This document shows, in pieces, positions 1 to 9,746 of a DNA stretch of 64,000 nucleotides; the first letter of the stretch is position 1; every line of letters begins with the position of its first letter. Source of the stretch: Paraburkholderia fungorum (GTDB lineage: Bacteria; Pseudomonadota; Gammaproteobacteria; Burkholderiales; Burkholderiaceae); the NCBI RefSeq assembly GCF_003610895.1, contig NZ_MCAS01000067.1, positions 124,001 to 188,000 on the forward strand, given 5' to 3'. The notes under the pieces were generated by a model. That model worked only from the letters and a program-made list of their open reading frames with translations. It did no database searches and had not been told where the DNA came from. The translations under genes and the position numbers were made by a program.

Positions 1-13
1 GGGGCTCTGCGCC

Positions 14-604
14 ATGAGTGTTACTTCGACGAACTATCTGAACTGCAGTCAGGACATCGTCAGCGGCCTGATCGAAACGGTTTCCGCCGTGCTGCTCAAC
101 AATTTCCCGGTGCTTGAAGTCGATCCTTACGATATCGAACTCGTGCTCGATGCGCTGCGGGTGCTGCGCCCCAAGATGGCGGAACTGGAAACGGTCGACG
201 CCGTCCTGCATATGCAGCGCGGCAATTGGGACGACGCGATTCAGGTTTTCCACCGGGTCATTGCCGACGCGCCGCGCTTCGCCTACGCCAAGGCGCTGCT
301 GGCATTCTGTCTGTCGGCCAAGGGCGATCCGAACTGGCGGCGCAGCGCGGGCGAGGCCATGGAAGACAATCCCGATCGCAATACCCGCAGGCTGGTGCGT
401 GCGCTTGAAGCGCGCGACGATCTGCGCGCGGCGGTGCGCACCTATCGAAGCGGCGGCAAGTTCGAGGTGCCGATGTCGATCGCGACACTCAGCGAAGAAA
501 GCGACGAGGGCGACGAGAGCGGCGACGAAGCCGCGAGAGTAAGCGCAAAGCCCGCCGCGGCGACGGCAGAGGCGATTCCCCAGCATCACTATCTGCGTAT
601 CTGA
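14..604 (+). CDS. hrpB1: HrpB1/HrpK-family T3SS protein
   Basis: A 196-residue cytoplasmic protein of the HrpB1/HrpK family found only in group II hrp T3SS (Ralstonia, Xanthomonas, Burkholderia). The family is TPR-like; here residues 20-130 form paired helices ending in a GDPNWRR motif, followed by an acidic, low-complexity tail (about 155-185). It is the first gene visible of the operon hrpB1-sctI-sctJ-sctK-sctL-sctN-sctO-sctT, and the promoter lies left of the window. The exact role is not settled in the family. Identification rests on sequence character plus the diagnostic gene order. A shorter paralogue lies at 28301-28708. Confidence 0.9.
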   Translation: MSVTSTNYLNCSQDIVSGLIETVSAVLLNNFPVLEVDPYDIELVLDALRVLRPKMAELETVDAVLHMQRGNWDDAIQVFHRVIADAPRFAYAKALLAFCLSAKGDPNWRRSAGEAMEDNPDRNTRRLVRALEARDDLRAAVRTYRSGGKFEVPMSIATLSEESDEGDESGDEAARVSAKPAAATAEAIPQHHYLRI

Positions 605-633
605 GCCACGGCTCGTATCGCGGGAGACCGGTC

Positions 634-1023
634 ATGAGCGTGTCCGTCACGTCAAAGCAGATCGCGGCTGCACTTGAGAAGAGCGCGGCGCAGTCCGCCG
701 CGGATCCCTCCATGCAGCAACTCGGCGACAAGTTCAAATCGCTGATGCAGCATCCGCGCATGGAGTCGCCGTCGCACGGCCAGAACGACGGCACGAATGT
801 GGTCTCGAAGCTGGTCGCCTCGCAGGACGCGGAGTTGCAGCGCTCCGTCGACGACGTGGTCAAGCTGTCCGATCACGCCGAGGGCATGTCGATGCAGGAG
901 ATGACAGCCGCGACGATGAAGGTGACGCTCGAACTGGCGAGCACGCAGCTCGACATGGAAGCGAAGATGAGTGTCGTCGATTCGTCGAAATCGTCGCTCG
1001 AAACCCTGATGAAGAATCAATAG
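634..1023 (+). CDS. sctI: T3SS inner rod protein SctI (HrpB2)
   Basis: A 129-residue HrpB2-family protein, the proposed inner-rod/early secreted component of the hrp needle complex. The C-terminal third (about residues 75-125) is an amphipathic helix pair rich in Met/Thr/Leu, as is typical of SctI proteins that assemble inside the basal body. The ATG at 634 is preceded by GGGAGA (621-626), giving normal spacing. It lies 29 bp after hrpB1 and 3 bp before sctJ, so it is clearly co-transcribed. Confidence 0.88.
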   Translation: MSVSVTSKQIAAALEKSAAQSAADPSMQQLGDKFKSLMQHPRMESPSHGQNDGTNVVSKLVASQDAELQRSVDDVVKLSDHAEGMSMQEMTAATMKVTLELASTQLDMEAKMSVVDSSKSSLETLMKNQ

Positions 1024-1026
1024 CGC

Positions 1027-1854
1027 ATGTCCGCAACCAATCTCGATACGGTGAGCGCGATGCGGCGCTGGACGCGGCGCGGCGCGGTGTGCACGATGCT
1101 CGTGCTGTGCGTGGCGCTGGCCGGATGCCAGAAGGAGCTCTACGGCAACCTGTCGGAGCAGGACGTCAACGAGATGGTCGTCGCGCTGCTGGAGCAGGGC
1201 GTCAATGCGACGAAAGCGAGTTCGGACGACGGCAAGACCTGGGCGCTCGACGTCGACCAGAGCCAGATGGTCCGCGCCATGGAAGTGCTGCGCGCGCGCG
1301 GTCTGCCGCACAGCAAGTATGACGACCTCGGCAGCCTCTTCAAGAAGGACGGCCTCGTGTCGACGCCGACCGAGGAGCGCGTGCGCTTCATCTACGGTTT
1401 GTCTCAGGAGCTGTCGTCGACGTTGTCGAAAATCGACGGCGTGATCGTCGCGCGGGTCCAGATCGTGTTGCCGAACAACGATCCGCTGGCGCAGCAGATC
1501 AAGCCGTCGTCGGCGTCCGTCTTCATCAAGTACCGGCCCGACTCCGATGCGAGCACACTCGTGCCGCAGATCAAGACCCTCGTGATGCACAGCGTCGAGG
1601 GGCTCACTTACGACGCGGTTAGCGTCACCGCGGTGCCGGCCGACCCGGTAGACCTGTCGCGTTTGCCGCAGGCACAGTCGTCGCCGCTACAGATGATCGT
1701 TGCGGCAGCGTTGGTGTTCCTCGTGTGCGCGGCGGCTCTCTTCGTATGGATGAAGCGTGGCGTGCCGGCGAACTTCACCGTGAGCGGCCTGGGTGCGCGG
1801 CTTAACGCGCTGCTCGCACGGCTGCGGCGCGTCAAGCCGACAACCTCCGCCTGA
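1027..1854 (+). CDS. sctJ: T3SS inner-membrane ring lipoprotein SctJ (HrcJ)
   Basis: A 275-residue YscJ/HrcJ-family lipoprotein that forms the periplasmic face of the inner-membrane ring. An N-terminal signal sequence ends in the lipobox LAGC with Cys34, so the mature protein is lipidated. Two ring-building domains follow (about 35-90 and 110-190), then a C-terminal transmembrane helix (about 218-238) and a short basic tail. The Met at residue 12 (position 1060) is a possible alternative start that would give a more standard signal peptide. The stop overlaps the sctK start by one base (TGATG), implying translational coupling. Confidence 0.95.
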   Translation: MSATNLDTVSAMRRWTRRGAVCTMLVLCVALAGCQKELYGNLSEQDVNEMVVALLEQGVNATKASSDDGKTWALDVDQSQMVRAMEVLRARGLPHSKYDDLGSLFKKDGLVSTPTEERVRFIYGLSQELSSTLSKIDGVIVARVQIVLPNNDPLAQQIKPSSASVFIKYRPDSDASTLVPQIKTLVMHSVEGLTYDAVSVTAVPADPVDLSRLPQAQSSPLQMIVAAALVFLVCAAALFVWMKRGVPANFTVSGLGARLNALLARLRRVKPTTSA

Positions 1855-2567
1855 TGGCCGCCTCGACTGCGTTTCCCTTTGCGCGGACGGCGGCCGCGTT
1901 TGCCGCGTACGAGCGCAATGCCCGTGAAGCGGTGTGCTGGGCCCATCCGTCATGGCTTGCCGGCGCGTTGGGTGTAGAAGCCGGCGCGCTTGAAGGTTTG
2001 CGTGCCGCGCTGGCGTCGGCGGCCCGTGCGCAGGTTGAAGCGTGTTCGCTCGCGCTGCTGCGCACACTCGGCGTGCAGGCGCCATCCTTCGACGCATTGC
2101 GCGCGCCTAACCTGGCGGTGCTCGACGCCTTGCCGCCGCAGTGGGGGCTGCGGGTGCTGCGGATGCGCTCGCTTGCCTTACGCCGTGCCGATGTGCGGCG
2201 TCTGATCGACAAACGTAACCGCATGCAATTGTCGGAATGCGTGGGTGTGCCGCTCGACAAGCTCACCGGCGGCACGTCCGGTACGGCAAACGCACCCGAT
2301 ATCGCACGGCTGACCGCGCGCGGCCTGCTGCCCGCATTGGACCGTCTCGACGCCGACACGCTCGCGTACGAAGGCTACGCATTGATGACACGCGACGCAC
2401 GCAGCATCGCCGCGCCGTTTGCGTTGCTGCGTCTCGTATTGCCACGCGATCTTCCGGCGTCGCCCTGGCTCGATGACGGCGGTCGCGAACTCGACGCGGG
2501 CGGCACGGCACAGCTCGTCGCGCGCCTGCCGGAACTGCTTCCGGAGTGGGCATGGTTATTTGGTTGA
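1854..2567 (+). CDS. sctK: HrpB4 family sorting-platform protein (SctK)
   Basis: A 237-residue, Ala/Leu/Arg-rich cytoplasmic protein of the HrpB4 type, the poorly conserved SctK equivalent that links the SctQ-SctL-SctN sorting platform to the inner-membrane ring. Assignment rests mostly on position between sctJ and sctL, where HrpB4 is found in Ralstonia and Xanthomonas, and on length. Its ATG overlaps the sctJ stop by one base and its end overlaps the start of sctL by 16 bp. Confidence 0.8.
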   Translation: MAASTAFPFARTAAAFAAYERNAREAVCWAHPSWLAGALGVEAGALEGLRAALASAARAQVEACSLALLRTLGVQAPSFDALRAPNLAVLDALPPQWGLRVLRMRSLALRRADVRRLIDKRNRMQLSECVGVPLDKLTGGTSGTANAPDIARLTARGLLPALDRLDADTLAYEGYALMTRDARSIAAPFALLRLVLPRDLPASPWLDDGGRELDAGGTAQLVARLPELLPEWAWLFG

Positions 2568-3334
2568 GATCGGATCGGGAGATACCGGATGCGGCCAGTG
2601 CGCGCGTCGGGGCGCATTCGGACGTGATTCCGCGCGCCACCTTCGGCGCGCTGCTGGAGATCGACGAAGCGTATGCGCAACTCGCGGCGGATTGCGAAGC
2701 GGTGCTCGCCCAGGCCCGCGACGAAGCAGCGGCGATCGTCGATGCGGCCCGTCACGAGGCGCAGGAGATTCTCGCGGCGGCGCGTCGCGAGTACGAGGCC
2801 GCGGCCGACCACGGTTACCGTGACGGCGAACAACAGGCCCTGGCGAACTGGGTCGAACGGCTCGCGGATGCGGGTGCCGAGCAGCGGCACACGCAGATGA
2901 GAATGCGCGAACGCCTCGCCGAGATCGTTACCGTCGCGGTCGAACAGATCGTCAATGTGCAGGAATCGGATCTGCTGTTCGAGCGGGCGTTGGCAACGGT
3001 GGACAGGATCGTCGAAGGGGCAACCTATCTGAGGGTCGCCGTCAGTCCGGGCGACTACGACAAGGCCTGCGTCGCCTTCGAGCGCTTATCGGCACGCTGG
3101 CGTGAACTGGGCCGTCCGTTCCCGCTTTCGGTGGTGGCGGACAAGCGGTTGGAGGCGGGCAGCTGCATTTGCGAATCCGATTTCGGCGCCATCGACGCGA
3201 GCCTTGCGACCCAACTGCGCGCGATGCGTTCCGCGGTGGCACGCGCACTCAAACTATCGGCGAGCGAGTCCCACGACGATCCCGATGCCTCTGCGTTCGA
3301 CGATGAACCCGCCGACGCCGATGGCGCCCGCTAA
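2552..3334 (+). CDS. sctL: T3SS ATPase stator/regulator SctL (HrcL, HrpB5)
   Basis: A 260-residue protein of the YscL/HrpE/FliH family. It forms the peripheral stalk that binds and restrains the SctN ATPase. Residues 40-105 form a long charged Ala/Glu/Arg coiled coil, followed by the globular FliH-like domain (about 110-225) and an acidic tail. The ATG at 2552 is preferred because GGAG (2543-2546) sits 5 bp upstream; a GTG at 2546 in the same frame overlaps that Shine-Dalgarno. The start lies inside the end of sctK. Confidence 0.92.
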   Translation: MVIWLRSDREIPDAASARVGAHSDVIPRATFGALLEIDEAYAQLAADCEAVLAQARDEAAAIVDAARHEAQEILAAARREYEAAADHGYRDGEQQALANWVERLADAGAEQRHTQMRMRERLAEIVTVAVEQIVNVQESDLLFERALATVDRIVEGATYLRVAVSPGDYDKACVAFERLSARWRELGRPFPLSVVADKRLEAGSCICESDFGAIDASLATQLRAMRSAVARALKLSASESHDDPDASAFDDEPADADGAR

Positions 3335-3352
3335 CGGCAGCGGCCCCGCACG

Positions 3353-4732
3353 ATGAATTCACCACGCCCTGGTCCCGATGAACGGCTCGATGGCACGCGC
3401 GCGCGGCGGCTGCTCGACGTCGAGCGTTTGACCGACGCGATTGAGCAGGAGATTCTCTCGACCCGCAATATTGCCCGCAGCGGCAAGGTGCTCGAGGTGA
3501 TCGGCACGCTGGTGAAAGTCGCCGGACTCGATGTGACGCTGGGCGAACTTTGCGAGTTGCGCTCGGCGAGCGGCGCGCTATTGCAGCATGCCGAGGTGAT
3601 CGGCTTTACGCGCGACGTCGCGTTGCTGTCGCCGTTCTCACGGCTCGCCGATATCTCGCGATCCACCCAGGTCATCGGACTCGGACGGCCGCTCTCGGTG
3701 CGCGTCGGCGACGCGTTGTTAGGGCGCGTGATCGACAGCCTGGGCCAGCCGATCGACGGGCTGGGGCCGATCGACGCCGAGGATGAGCGGCCGATCTTCG
3801 CGAGTCCGCCTGATCCGATGAGCCGCCAGATGATCGACGCGCCGCTGGCGACCGGCGTGCGCGTCGTGGACGGCATGATGACTCTCGCCGAGGGGCAGCG
3901 CATGGGTATTTTCGCGCCCGCCGGAGTCGGCAAGAGCACCTTGCTCGGCATGTTCGCGCGCGGCGCGCAATGCGACGTGACGGTGATCGCGCTGATCGGC
4001 GAGCGCGGCCGGGAAGTGCGCGAGTTCGTCGAGCTGATTCTCGGACCCGAGGGCATGGAGCGCTCGATCGTGGTGTGCGCGACCTCGGACCGCTCGTCGA
4101 TCGAACGTGCGAAAGCCGCGTACGTGGCCACCGCGATTGCCGAGCATTTCCGCGATCAGGGACGCCGCGTGCTCCTGATGATGGATTCGCTGACCCGCTT
4201 TGCCCGTGCGCAGCGCGAGATTGGACTCGCGGCCGGGGAGCCGCCTGCGCGGCGCGGCTTTCCGCCGTCGATCTTTGCCGAGTTGCCGCGTTTGCTGGAA
4301 CGAGCCGGCATGGGCGCGACCGGTTCGATCACTGCGCTCTACACGGTGCTGGCGGAAGACGATTCAGGCAGCGACCCGATTGCCGAAGAGGTGCGCGGCA
4401 TTCTCGACGGCCACATGATTCTGTCGCGCGAGATCGCCGCGAAGAACCAGTACCCGGCCATCGATGTGCTGGCGAGCCTCTCGCGCGTCATGCCGCAGGT
4501 GATGTCGCGCGACTACGTACAGGCGGCGGCGCGGGTGCGTGAGTTGCTGGCCAGCCACCGCGAGGTCGAAATGTTGCTGCAGATTGGCGAGTACAAACCC
4601 GGCGGCAATCTGCTCGCGGATGAAGCCATCGGCAAGATCGACGCGATCCGGGCATTTTTCTCGCAGGCGACGGACGAATTCGCGGCGCCTGAGGATACCG
4701 AGGCGCAACTCTTCACGCTTGCGAGCGGGTGA
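3353..4732 (+). CDS. sctN: T3SS ATPase SctN (HrcN)
   Basis: A 459-residue F1-beta-like ATPase that unloads chaperones and unfolds substrates at the base of the export apparatus. The Walker A (AGVGKST) is near residues 190-196 and the Walker B strand with the MMDS motif near 273-279. The GERGREV and PSIF segments typical of the SctN/FliI family are also visible. Length matches HrcN. It lies 18 bp after sctL, and its stop is overlapped by the GTG start of sctO. Confidence 0.98.
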   Translation: MNSPRPGPDERLDGTRARRLLDVERLTDAIEQEILSTRNIARSGKVLEVIGTLVKVAGLDVTLGELCELRSASGALLQHAEVIGFTRDVALLSPFSRLADISRSTQVIGLGRPLSVRVGDALLGRVIDSLGQPIDGLGPIDAEDERPIFASPPDPMSRQMIDAPLATGVRVVDGMMTLAEGQRMGIFAPAGVGKSTLLGMFARGAQCDVTVIALIGERGREVREFVELILGPEGMERSIVVCATSDRSSIERAKAAYVATAIAEHFRDQGRRVLLMMDSLTRFARAQREIGLAAGEPPARRGFPPSIFAELPRLLERAGMGATGSITALYTVLAEDDSGSDPIAEEVRGILDGHMILSREIAAKNQYPAIDVLASLSRVMPQVMSRDYVQAAARVRELLASHREVEMLLQIGEYKPGGNLLADEAIGKIDAIRAFFSQATDEFAAPEDTEAQLFTLASG

Positions 4733-5256
4733 CGCAGATGGGGATGAGCGTTGCCGACCGGCGCATTGCCGCGCTGCGCCGCACGACCGAGCGCCGCGTG
4801 CGGCTCGAGAAGGGCCTGCGGGCGACCTTGGCGACCCAGCGTGAAGCGCACGCGCGCGTCGAAGCGCAGCGTGACGACAAGCTTGCCGCGGTACAGCGTG
4901 AGCGCGATCTCCTGCTGGCGTGCCATGAACGTATCGCCCAACTGATGAGCGGCGGCAAGGCTTTCGCGCTGGCAGAGATGAACGCCAGCATGCGCCACGC
5001 GGAGATCGTCGCGGACCGGCTGCGCGTCCTGGAAGCCGAGCTCGTTGCGCTCGAGCAGGCCGTGGAGGCCAGGTCGCTCGAGGTCGCCGCGACCTTGCGC
5101 GCGATCGCGAACAACCGCGGCCGGATCGACATCTGCACGCAGCGCGTCGTGGAGATCAGGCGGAGCGTGGCCGACACCGCGAGCGACGCCGCCGACGAAG
5201 AGGCCGAAGAGGCCGCGCTCGCCCGCATGCGGTTCAACGCGCGCTCCACCGTATGA
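4729..5256 (+). CDS. sctO: T3SS central stalk protein SctO (HrpB7)
   Basis: A protein of about 175 residues that is almost entirely a long Ala/Arg/Glu coiled coil, as expected for the YscO/FliJ/HrpB7 family that forms the rotor-like stalk inside the SctN hexamer. A GTG at 4729 overlaps the sctN stop (GTGA), and in-frame ATGs at 4738 and 4744 are alternatives. Sequence similarity in this family is weak, so the call relies on the coiled-coil character and the sctN-sctO-sctT order. Confidence 0.85.
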   Translation: MTQMGMSVADRRIAALRRTTERRVRLEKGLRATLATQREAHARVEAQRDDKLAAVQRERDLLLACHERIAQLMSGGKAFALAEMNASMRHAEIVADRLRVLEAELVALEQAVEARSLEVAATLRAIANNRGRIDICTQRVVEIRRSVADTASDAADEEAEEAALARMRFNARSTV

Positions 5257-5275
5257 CACGACACCCAGGCCAAGG

Positions 5276-6091
5276 ATGAACGAAGCCCTAACGACGCTCC
5301 CGCAATTCGGCACCACACTGATGGACTACCTGATGGTGCTGGCCGTCTGTTCGGTGCGGCTCTTTGTGATGCTGTACATTTTTCCGCCCACGGCCGACGG
5401 CATTCTCCAGGGTGTCGTGCGCAACGGCATTGTGTTGCTGTTCAGTTCGTTCATCGCCTATGGACAACCCGCGTCGCTCGTCACTTCGCTGACGGGCGTC
5501 ACGCTGATCGAAATCGGTCTGCGTGAAGGCGTTATTGGGCTGGTGCTGGGCTTTGCCGCCTCCACCGTGTTCTGGGTGGCGGAAGCGGCGGGCACCTATG
5601 TCGACGATCTGACCGGATACAACAACGTGCAGATCACGAATCCACTGCGCCAGGATCAGTCGACGCCCACCGCGACGCTGCTTTCGCAAGTGGCGAGCGT
5701 CGCCTTCTGGACCTTCGGGGGCATGACGTTTCTGCTCGGCGTGCTCTACGAGTCGTATCACTGGTGGCCTCTGACGTCGACGACGCCGGTGGCGGCGAAC
5801 GTGCTCGAGAGCTTCGTACTGACGCAGACCGACACGCTGATGCAGACCACGGCAAAACTCGCGGCGCCGATGATGTTCGTTCTGCTGCTAGTGGACCTTG
5901 CTTTCGGCTTCGGCGCGAAATCTGCGCAAAAACTCGATCTCGTGACCTTGGCCCAGCCTGTCAAGGGCGCGTTGACCGTGTTGATTCTGGCCTTGTTTGT
6001 AGGGGTTTTTGTCGATCAGGTCAAAGACCAACTGGTATTGACGAGCCTTGGCGAACAATTGCGCTCCATCGCCGACGAGATGAAGAAATAG
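5276..6091 (+). CDS. sctT: T3SS export apparatus protein SctT (HrcT)
   Basis: A 271-residue polytopic inner-membrane protein of the SpaR/YscT/HrcT family, part of the export gate with SctR, SctS and SctV. Six hydrophobic segments are visible, and the C-terminal cytoplasmic helix ends in a run of charged residues. The ATG at 5276 is preceded by AAGG. The frame is open about 230 bp further upstream, but that part overlaps sctO and is not protein-like. It is the last gene of the left operon, followed by a 289-bp gap. Confidence 0.95.
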   Translation: MNEALTTLPQFGTTLMDYLMVLAVCSVRLFVMLYIFPPTADGILQGVVRNGIVLLFSSFIAYGQPASLVTSLTGVTLIEIGLREGVIGLVLGFAASTVFWVAEAAGTYVDDLTGYNNVQITNPLRQDQSTPTATLLSQVASVAFWTFGGMTFLLGVLYESYHWWPLTSTTPVAANVLESFVLTQTDTLMQTTAKLAAPMMFVLLLVDLAFGFGAKSAQKLDLVTLAQPVKGALTVLILALFVGVFVDQVKDQLVLTSLGEQLRSIADEMKK

Positions 6092-6214
6092 CCTATTTTT
6101 CGTAGGATGTCCGACACAAAACATTAATCCAATACGTGCCGGGCCTTCACAGACAAGGGCCAACGCTCGCGCAAATCTCAACAGCTCTCAAATCCTCAAG
6201 CGCGGTCAGATTTG

Positions 6215-6244
6215 TTGAAAATTCGCGTGACCCATTTCTATACA
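6215..6244 (+). promoter_or_regulatory. Possible sigma70 promoter of hrpB
   Basis: In the 289-bp gap before hrpB, TTGAAA (6215-6220) is followed after 18 bp by TATACA (6239-6244), a plausible -35/-10 pair. No TTCG-N16-TTCG box is found in this gap, consistent with hrpB being controlled from above (HrpG-type) and not by HrpB itself. This is inferred from sequence only. Confidence 0.3.
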
Positions 6245-6380
6245 TTGGGGCAACGCGGTCGCCGATCACATTGTCATTCACGTCGCTGCATCTGTGGATT
6301 CCTGTCCAGGCATCAGTACCGCATGTCATGCAGTCATGCCGGGATTCACCGGTATGCACGCATCTACGAGGAGTCGAACA

Positions 6381-7835
6381 ATGTTTCTGACGCTTTATTT
6401 TCCACTCGCCGCGGCGCTCAGCGTGCGGCGCCTGCCGGAAGGATTTCTCGACAAACTGCTGGAAGGCAATCTCAACGCGGCTCGCACTCAGGCAAACCGC
6501 TGGACCGAAGAGGTCCATCAGCGTACCGATGTGCCATGGCTCCTGCAGCTCTATGCCGACATGCAAATGACACTTGGTATTGGTGACGAAGCAGAGGAGC
6601 AGTATCGCCGCGCGCAGAAAGCGATTCGCTCGCCGCGTGAGGCGATTCGTGCCGCTTCGTGCCGCAACGTCGGCTGGCAGGCATTGTTTCGTCATCGTTT
6701 TGCGACGTCGTTGTCGTGCTTTGCGCGCGTTGTCGACGAGACCGGCATCGAACCGGTGCAGCGGCTCGAAGCGCGCTTCGGCATTGCCTGCGCGCTGTAT
6801 GAACTGGGGCAGTCGCGCGATGCATTCGACGCGCTCGACGAACTCGCCGCAATGGCCGCGTCACCTGACGAGGGCGGCTCGGCGGCATGGCGCGATGTTC
6901 TCGCGACACTGCGCTTCGATGTCGCCGTTCAACGCGAACTGCGTTCTTCCGTGCTGCTAAGCGATCACGTGTACTGGCAATCGGGCATGACCGACGAGCG
7001 CGTAGCCGGCAGTGGCGACGCCAGCGTGGCAGCCGATCGTCAGGAGACCGAGGCGTTGCGCGTACAGATACCGTTGCTGCGGGAGCGGATCGGATATCTG
7101 CAGCAACTGCGTGCGCTGATGAAGGGTGAGCGCGATGCGATGAGCGACATTGGCCTGCATCTGACCTGGGCCCAGAACGCGGGGCTGCACGAGTACCTGC
7201 GCACGACGCGCTTCGAGATTGTTCTTGCGGCGCTCGCGTCGGATGCTCCGCAGCTCGCGGAAGCCATGCTGGAGCCGCTGCATCGTACTGACTACGCGGC
7301 CTCGACGGGGCACCGTCAACTCGAGTATCTGTACTGCGTCGCCAAGGTGCGCCAGGTGCAGGGGCGCACGCTCGAATCGATGCAGCTGTACAGCCGCTAC
7401 GCCTTGATTACGACGCAATGCCTGCGCGACGATGCACCGGCCATCGCGCCGTTCGCGAACCGGGCGGCGCGGCACGCGGCGCAACTCGACGACGTGGGCG
7501 CGCGTTTGCCGGCGAAGTACCGGCGCGCCTACCGTTACCTGCAGGAGAACCTCGATCGCCACGACCTCTCGGTGCGTGAGGTGGCGGCGGAAGTGGGGGT
7601 GACGGAGCGCGCGTTGCAAAGCGCATTCAAGAACTTCCTTGGCCTGTCGCCGACCGAGCTGATCCGGCGGCAACGCATGGAACGCATCCGCGCCGAACTG
7701 CTGCAGGACTCGTTCACGAGCGATCGCAGCGTGCTGTGCGCGGCCAACAAATGGGGCGTGCAAAACCGTTCGACGCTCGTCAGCGGCTATCGCAAGCAGT
7801 TTCACGAAGCGCCGTCAGAAACGCTGGGGCGATAA
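6381..7835 (+). CDS. hrpB: AraC-family T3SS master activator HrpB
   Basis: A 484-residue transcriptional activator matching the length of Ralstonia HrpB/Xanthomonas HrpX. The large N-terminal part (about 1-380) is helical and TPR-like. The last 100 residues carry the AraC/XylS double helix-turn-helix, including the LSVREVAAEVGVTERALQ segment. Known relatives bind the hrpII/PIP box (TTCG-N16-TTCG) in front of T3SS and effector genes, and several such boxes occur in this window. The ATG at 6381 is chosen for the GAGGAG Shine-Dalgarno 7 bp upstream. It lies directly before sctC. Confidence 0.93.
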   Translation: MFLTLYFPLAAALSVRRLPEGFLDKLLEGNLNAARTQANRWTEEVHQRTDVPWLLQLYADMQMTLGIGDEAEEQYRRAQKAIRSPREAIRAASCRNVGWQALFRHRFATSLSCFARVVDETGIEPVQRLEARFGIACALYELGQSRDAFDALDELAAMAASPDEGGSAAWRDVLATLRFDVAVQRELRSSVLLSDHVYWQSGMTDERVAGSGDASVAADRQETEALRVQIPLLRERIGYLQQLRALMKGERDAMSDIGLHLTWAQNAGLHEYLRTTRFEIVLAALASDAPQLAEAMLEPLHRTDYAASTGHRQLEYLYCVAKVRQVQGRTLESMQLYSRYALITTQCLRDDAPAIAPFANRAARHAAQLDDVGARLPAKYRRAYRYLQENLDRHDLSVREVAAEVGVTERALQSAFKNFLGLSPTELIRRQRMERIRAELLQDSFTSDRSVLCAANKWGVQNRSTLVSGYRKQFHEAPSETLGR

Positions 7836-7901
7836 GCCCGGAGTTTTCGCGCCGGCGGCGCCGGTTGCGGCGACCAACCTACAATAATCGTGGATCCCTC
7901 G

Positions 7902-9746
7902 ATGAACAAGAAACGGCTCATCTGCGCCGCCTTGCTGGCGGCGTCTCTGGCAATCGCGACGGGCGGCCATGTTGCCGACGCGGCGACGATTCACTGGCGC
8001 GGTTCAATGGTCCACATTTCGGCGGAAGGCAAGGACCTCAAGGACGTCCTGCGCGATTTCACCGCGGGCCAAGGGGTGCCGGCCACCATTTCGGACGACG
8101 TGCACGGCACGGTGACGGGGCAGTTCGATATGTCGCCGCAGCGCTTTCTCGACACCCTCGCATCGACCTTCGGTTTCGTCTGGTTCTATGACGGCAACGT
8201 GCTGTCGATCAGCGACGTCAATACCGTGACGCGTCAGGTCGTCAAACTCGATTATGCGAGCACGGCCGACTTGCGCGCCGCGCTCGACCAGTTGCACGTC
8301 GCGAATCCGCGTTTCCCGATCATGTACGACGCGAGCCAGGGCACGGCGCTCGTCAGCGGGCCTGTGCCGTATGTGCAACTGGTGGCGGAGGTCGCGCGCC
8401 GGCTCGACGACAATGCCGGGCAGCGTACCGGCTCGGAGGTGCGCGTGTTTTCGCTGCATCACGCGTGGGCGGCCGACCACAACGTCGAGATAGATGGCAA
8501 CTCAGTGACGGTGCCCGGCGTTGCCAATGTGCTGGCGGGCATGTATCACCCGCAGGACAAGAGCGGCAGCAGTAGCAACGGCGGCCAGCGCAATGCGATC
8601 GTGCCGACCATGCGCCGTCTGCAACCGATGCAGGATGTGACCGGCGGCATGAATGGCGGCGGACTTCAGAACGGTGCCACGCCGCCGCCATTGCCGGCCG
8701 GGATGATGGGCGCGGGCGGCTCCACGGGGCCTGGCCTCGGCGGCTTGCTGAACGGCATGGGGGCGGGCGGCGCCGCGGCCTCGGGCATGCCGACCTTGCC
8801 GGGTTACGGCGGCAGCATGAGTGGCTCGAGCAACTCGGGCGGCGGGGGCGACTTTGCCTCGGCGCCCGGCGGCGGCTCGCAGTCGTTGCCGGTGATCGAG
8901 GCCGACCCACGTACGAACTCGGTACTGATTCGCGATTTGCCGCAACGCCTCGCGCAATATCAGACACTGATCGATCAACTCGATGTGAAGCCGAAGCTGA
9001 TCGAAATTGAAGCGCACATCATCGAGATCGACGACAACGCGCTCAAGCAGATCGGGGTCGACTGGCGCGCTCATAACAGCCATGTGGACTTCCAGACAGG
9101 TAACGGCAATACGCAGCAGAATGGCTACAACGGCAACATCGATCCGATCTTCGGCACCTCGACCCTGGCCGACGGTTCCACGGTCATCAATACGACACCC
9201 GCGGGCGCGTCGTTGACCGCGGTCCTCGGCAATGCCGGGCGTTACCTGCTCGCACGCGTGAACGCATTACAGCAGACCAATCTTGCGAAGATCGACGCGA
9301 GTCCGAAGGTCGCGACCCTGAACAATGTCGAAGCCGTGATGGACCAGAAGACCCGTTTTTTCGTGCGGGTGTCAGGCTACACGTCGGCTGATCTTTACAG
9401 CGTTTCCACCGGCGTCTCGCTGCGCGTGCTGCCGCTTGTGGTCGACGAAAACGGCGCGACGCAAATCAAGCTCAATGTGCATATCGAAGATGGTTCCGTG
9501 ACCAACCAGCAGGTCGACAACATCCCGATCATCACCACGAGCACGATCAATACCGAGTCGTTCGTGGGGCAGGGCGAGAGCCTGCTGATTGCGGGCTACC
9601 GCGTCGACAGTACGACCAATGGTGAAACCGGCGTGCCGGTGTTGTCGAAGATTCCGCTGGTCGGCGCGCTGTTTCGCTATCGCGACGACGAGCGCAGCCA
9701 CATGGAGCGTCTGTTTCTGCTGTCGCCGCGCATCATCGAGTTCTGA
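7902..9746 (+). CDS. sctC: T3SS outer-membrane secretin SctC (HrcC)
   Basis: A 614-residue secretin with a signal peptide (about 1-28), periplasmic N0/N1 domains, and a C-terminal secretin beta-barrel domain (about 370-612) ending in the usual LFLLSPRIIEF-like terminus. A Gly/Ser/Met-rich linker of about 100 residues (about 220-325) interrupts the N-domains, and such linkers vary between species. The ATG at 7902 is chosen over a GTG at 7890 because it gives a canonical basic n-region. The 3' end overlaps that of the convergent hrpG-like gene by 14 bp. Confidence 0.95.
   Translation: MNKKRLICAALLAASLAIATGGHVADAATIHWRGSMVHISAEGKDLKDVLRDFTAGQGVPATISDDVHGTVTGQFDMSPQRFLDTLASTFGFVWFYDGNVLSISDVNTVTRQVVKLDYASTADLRAALDQLHVANPRFPIMYDASQGTALVSGPVPYVQLVAEVARRLDDNAGQRTGSEVRVFSLHHAWAADHNVEIDGNSVTVPGVANVLAGMYHPQDKSGSSSNGGQRNAIVPTMRRLQPMQDVTGGMNGGGLQNGATPPPLPAGMMGAGGSTGPGLGGLLNGMGAGGAAASGMPTLPGYGGSMSGSSNSGGGGDFASAPGGGSQSLPVIEADPRTNSVLIRDLPQRLAQYQTLIDQLDVKPKLIEIEAHIIEIDDNALKQIGVDWRAHNSHVDFQTGNGNTQQNGYNGNIDPIFGTSTLADGSTVINTTPAGASLTAVLGNAGRYLLARVNALQQTNLAKIDASPKVATLNNVEAVMDQKTRFFVRVSGYTSADLYSVSTGVSLRVLPLVVDENGATQIKLNVHIEDGSVTNQQVDNIPIITTSTINTESFVGQGESLLIAGYRVDSTTNGETGVPVLSKIPLVGALFRYRDDERSHMERLFLLSPRIIEF

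Noticed and set aside
652-1590. 312-codon frame antisense to sctI/sctJ
   Set aside because: It overlaps two core T3SS genes and has shadow composition.
7846-7885. TTCG-N16-TGCG with TACAAT before sctC
   Set aside because: The distance from box to -10 is only 10 bp and not 30-32, so it does not fit an HrpB promoter.
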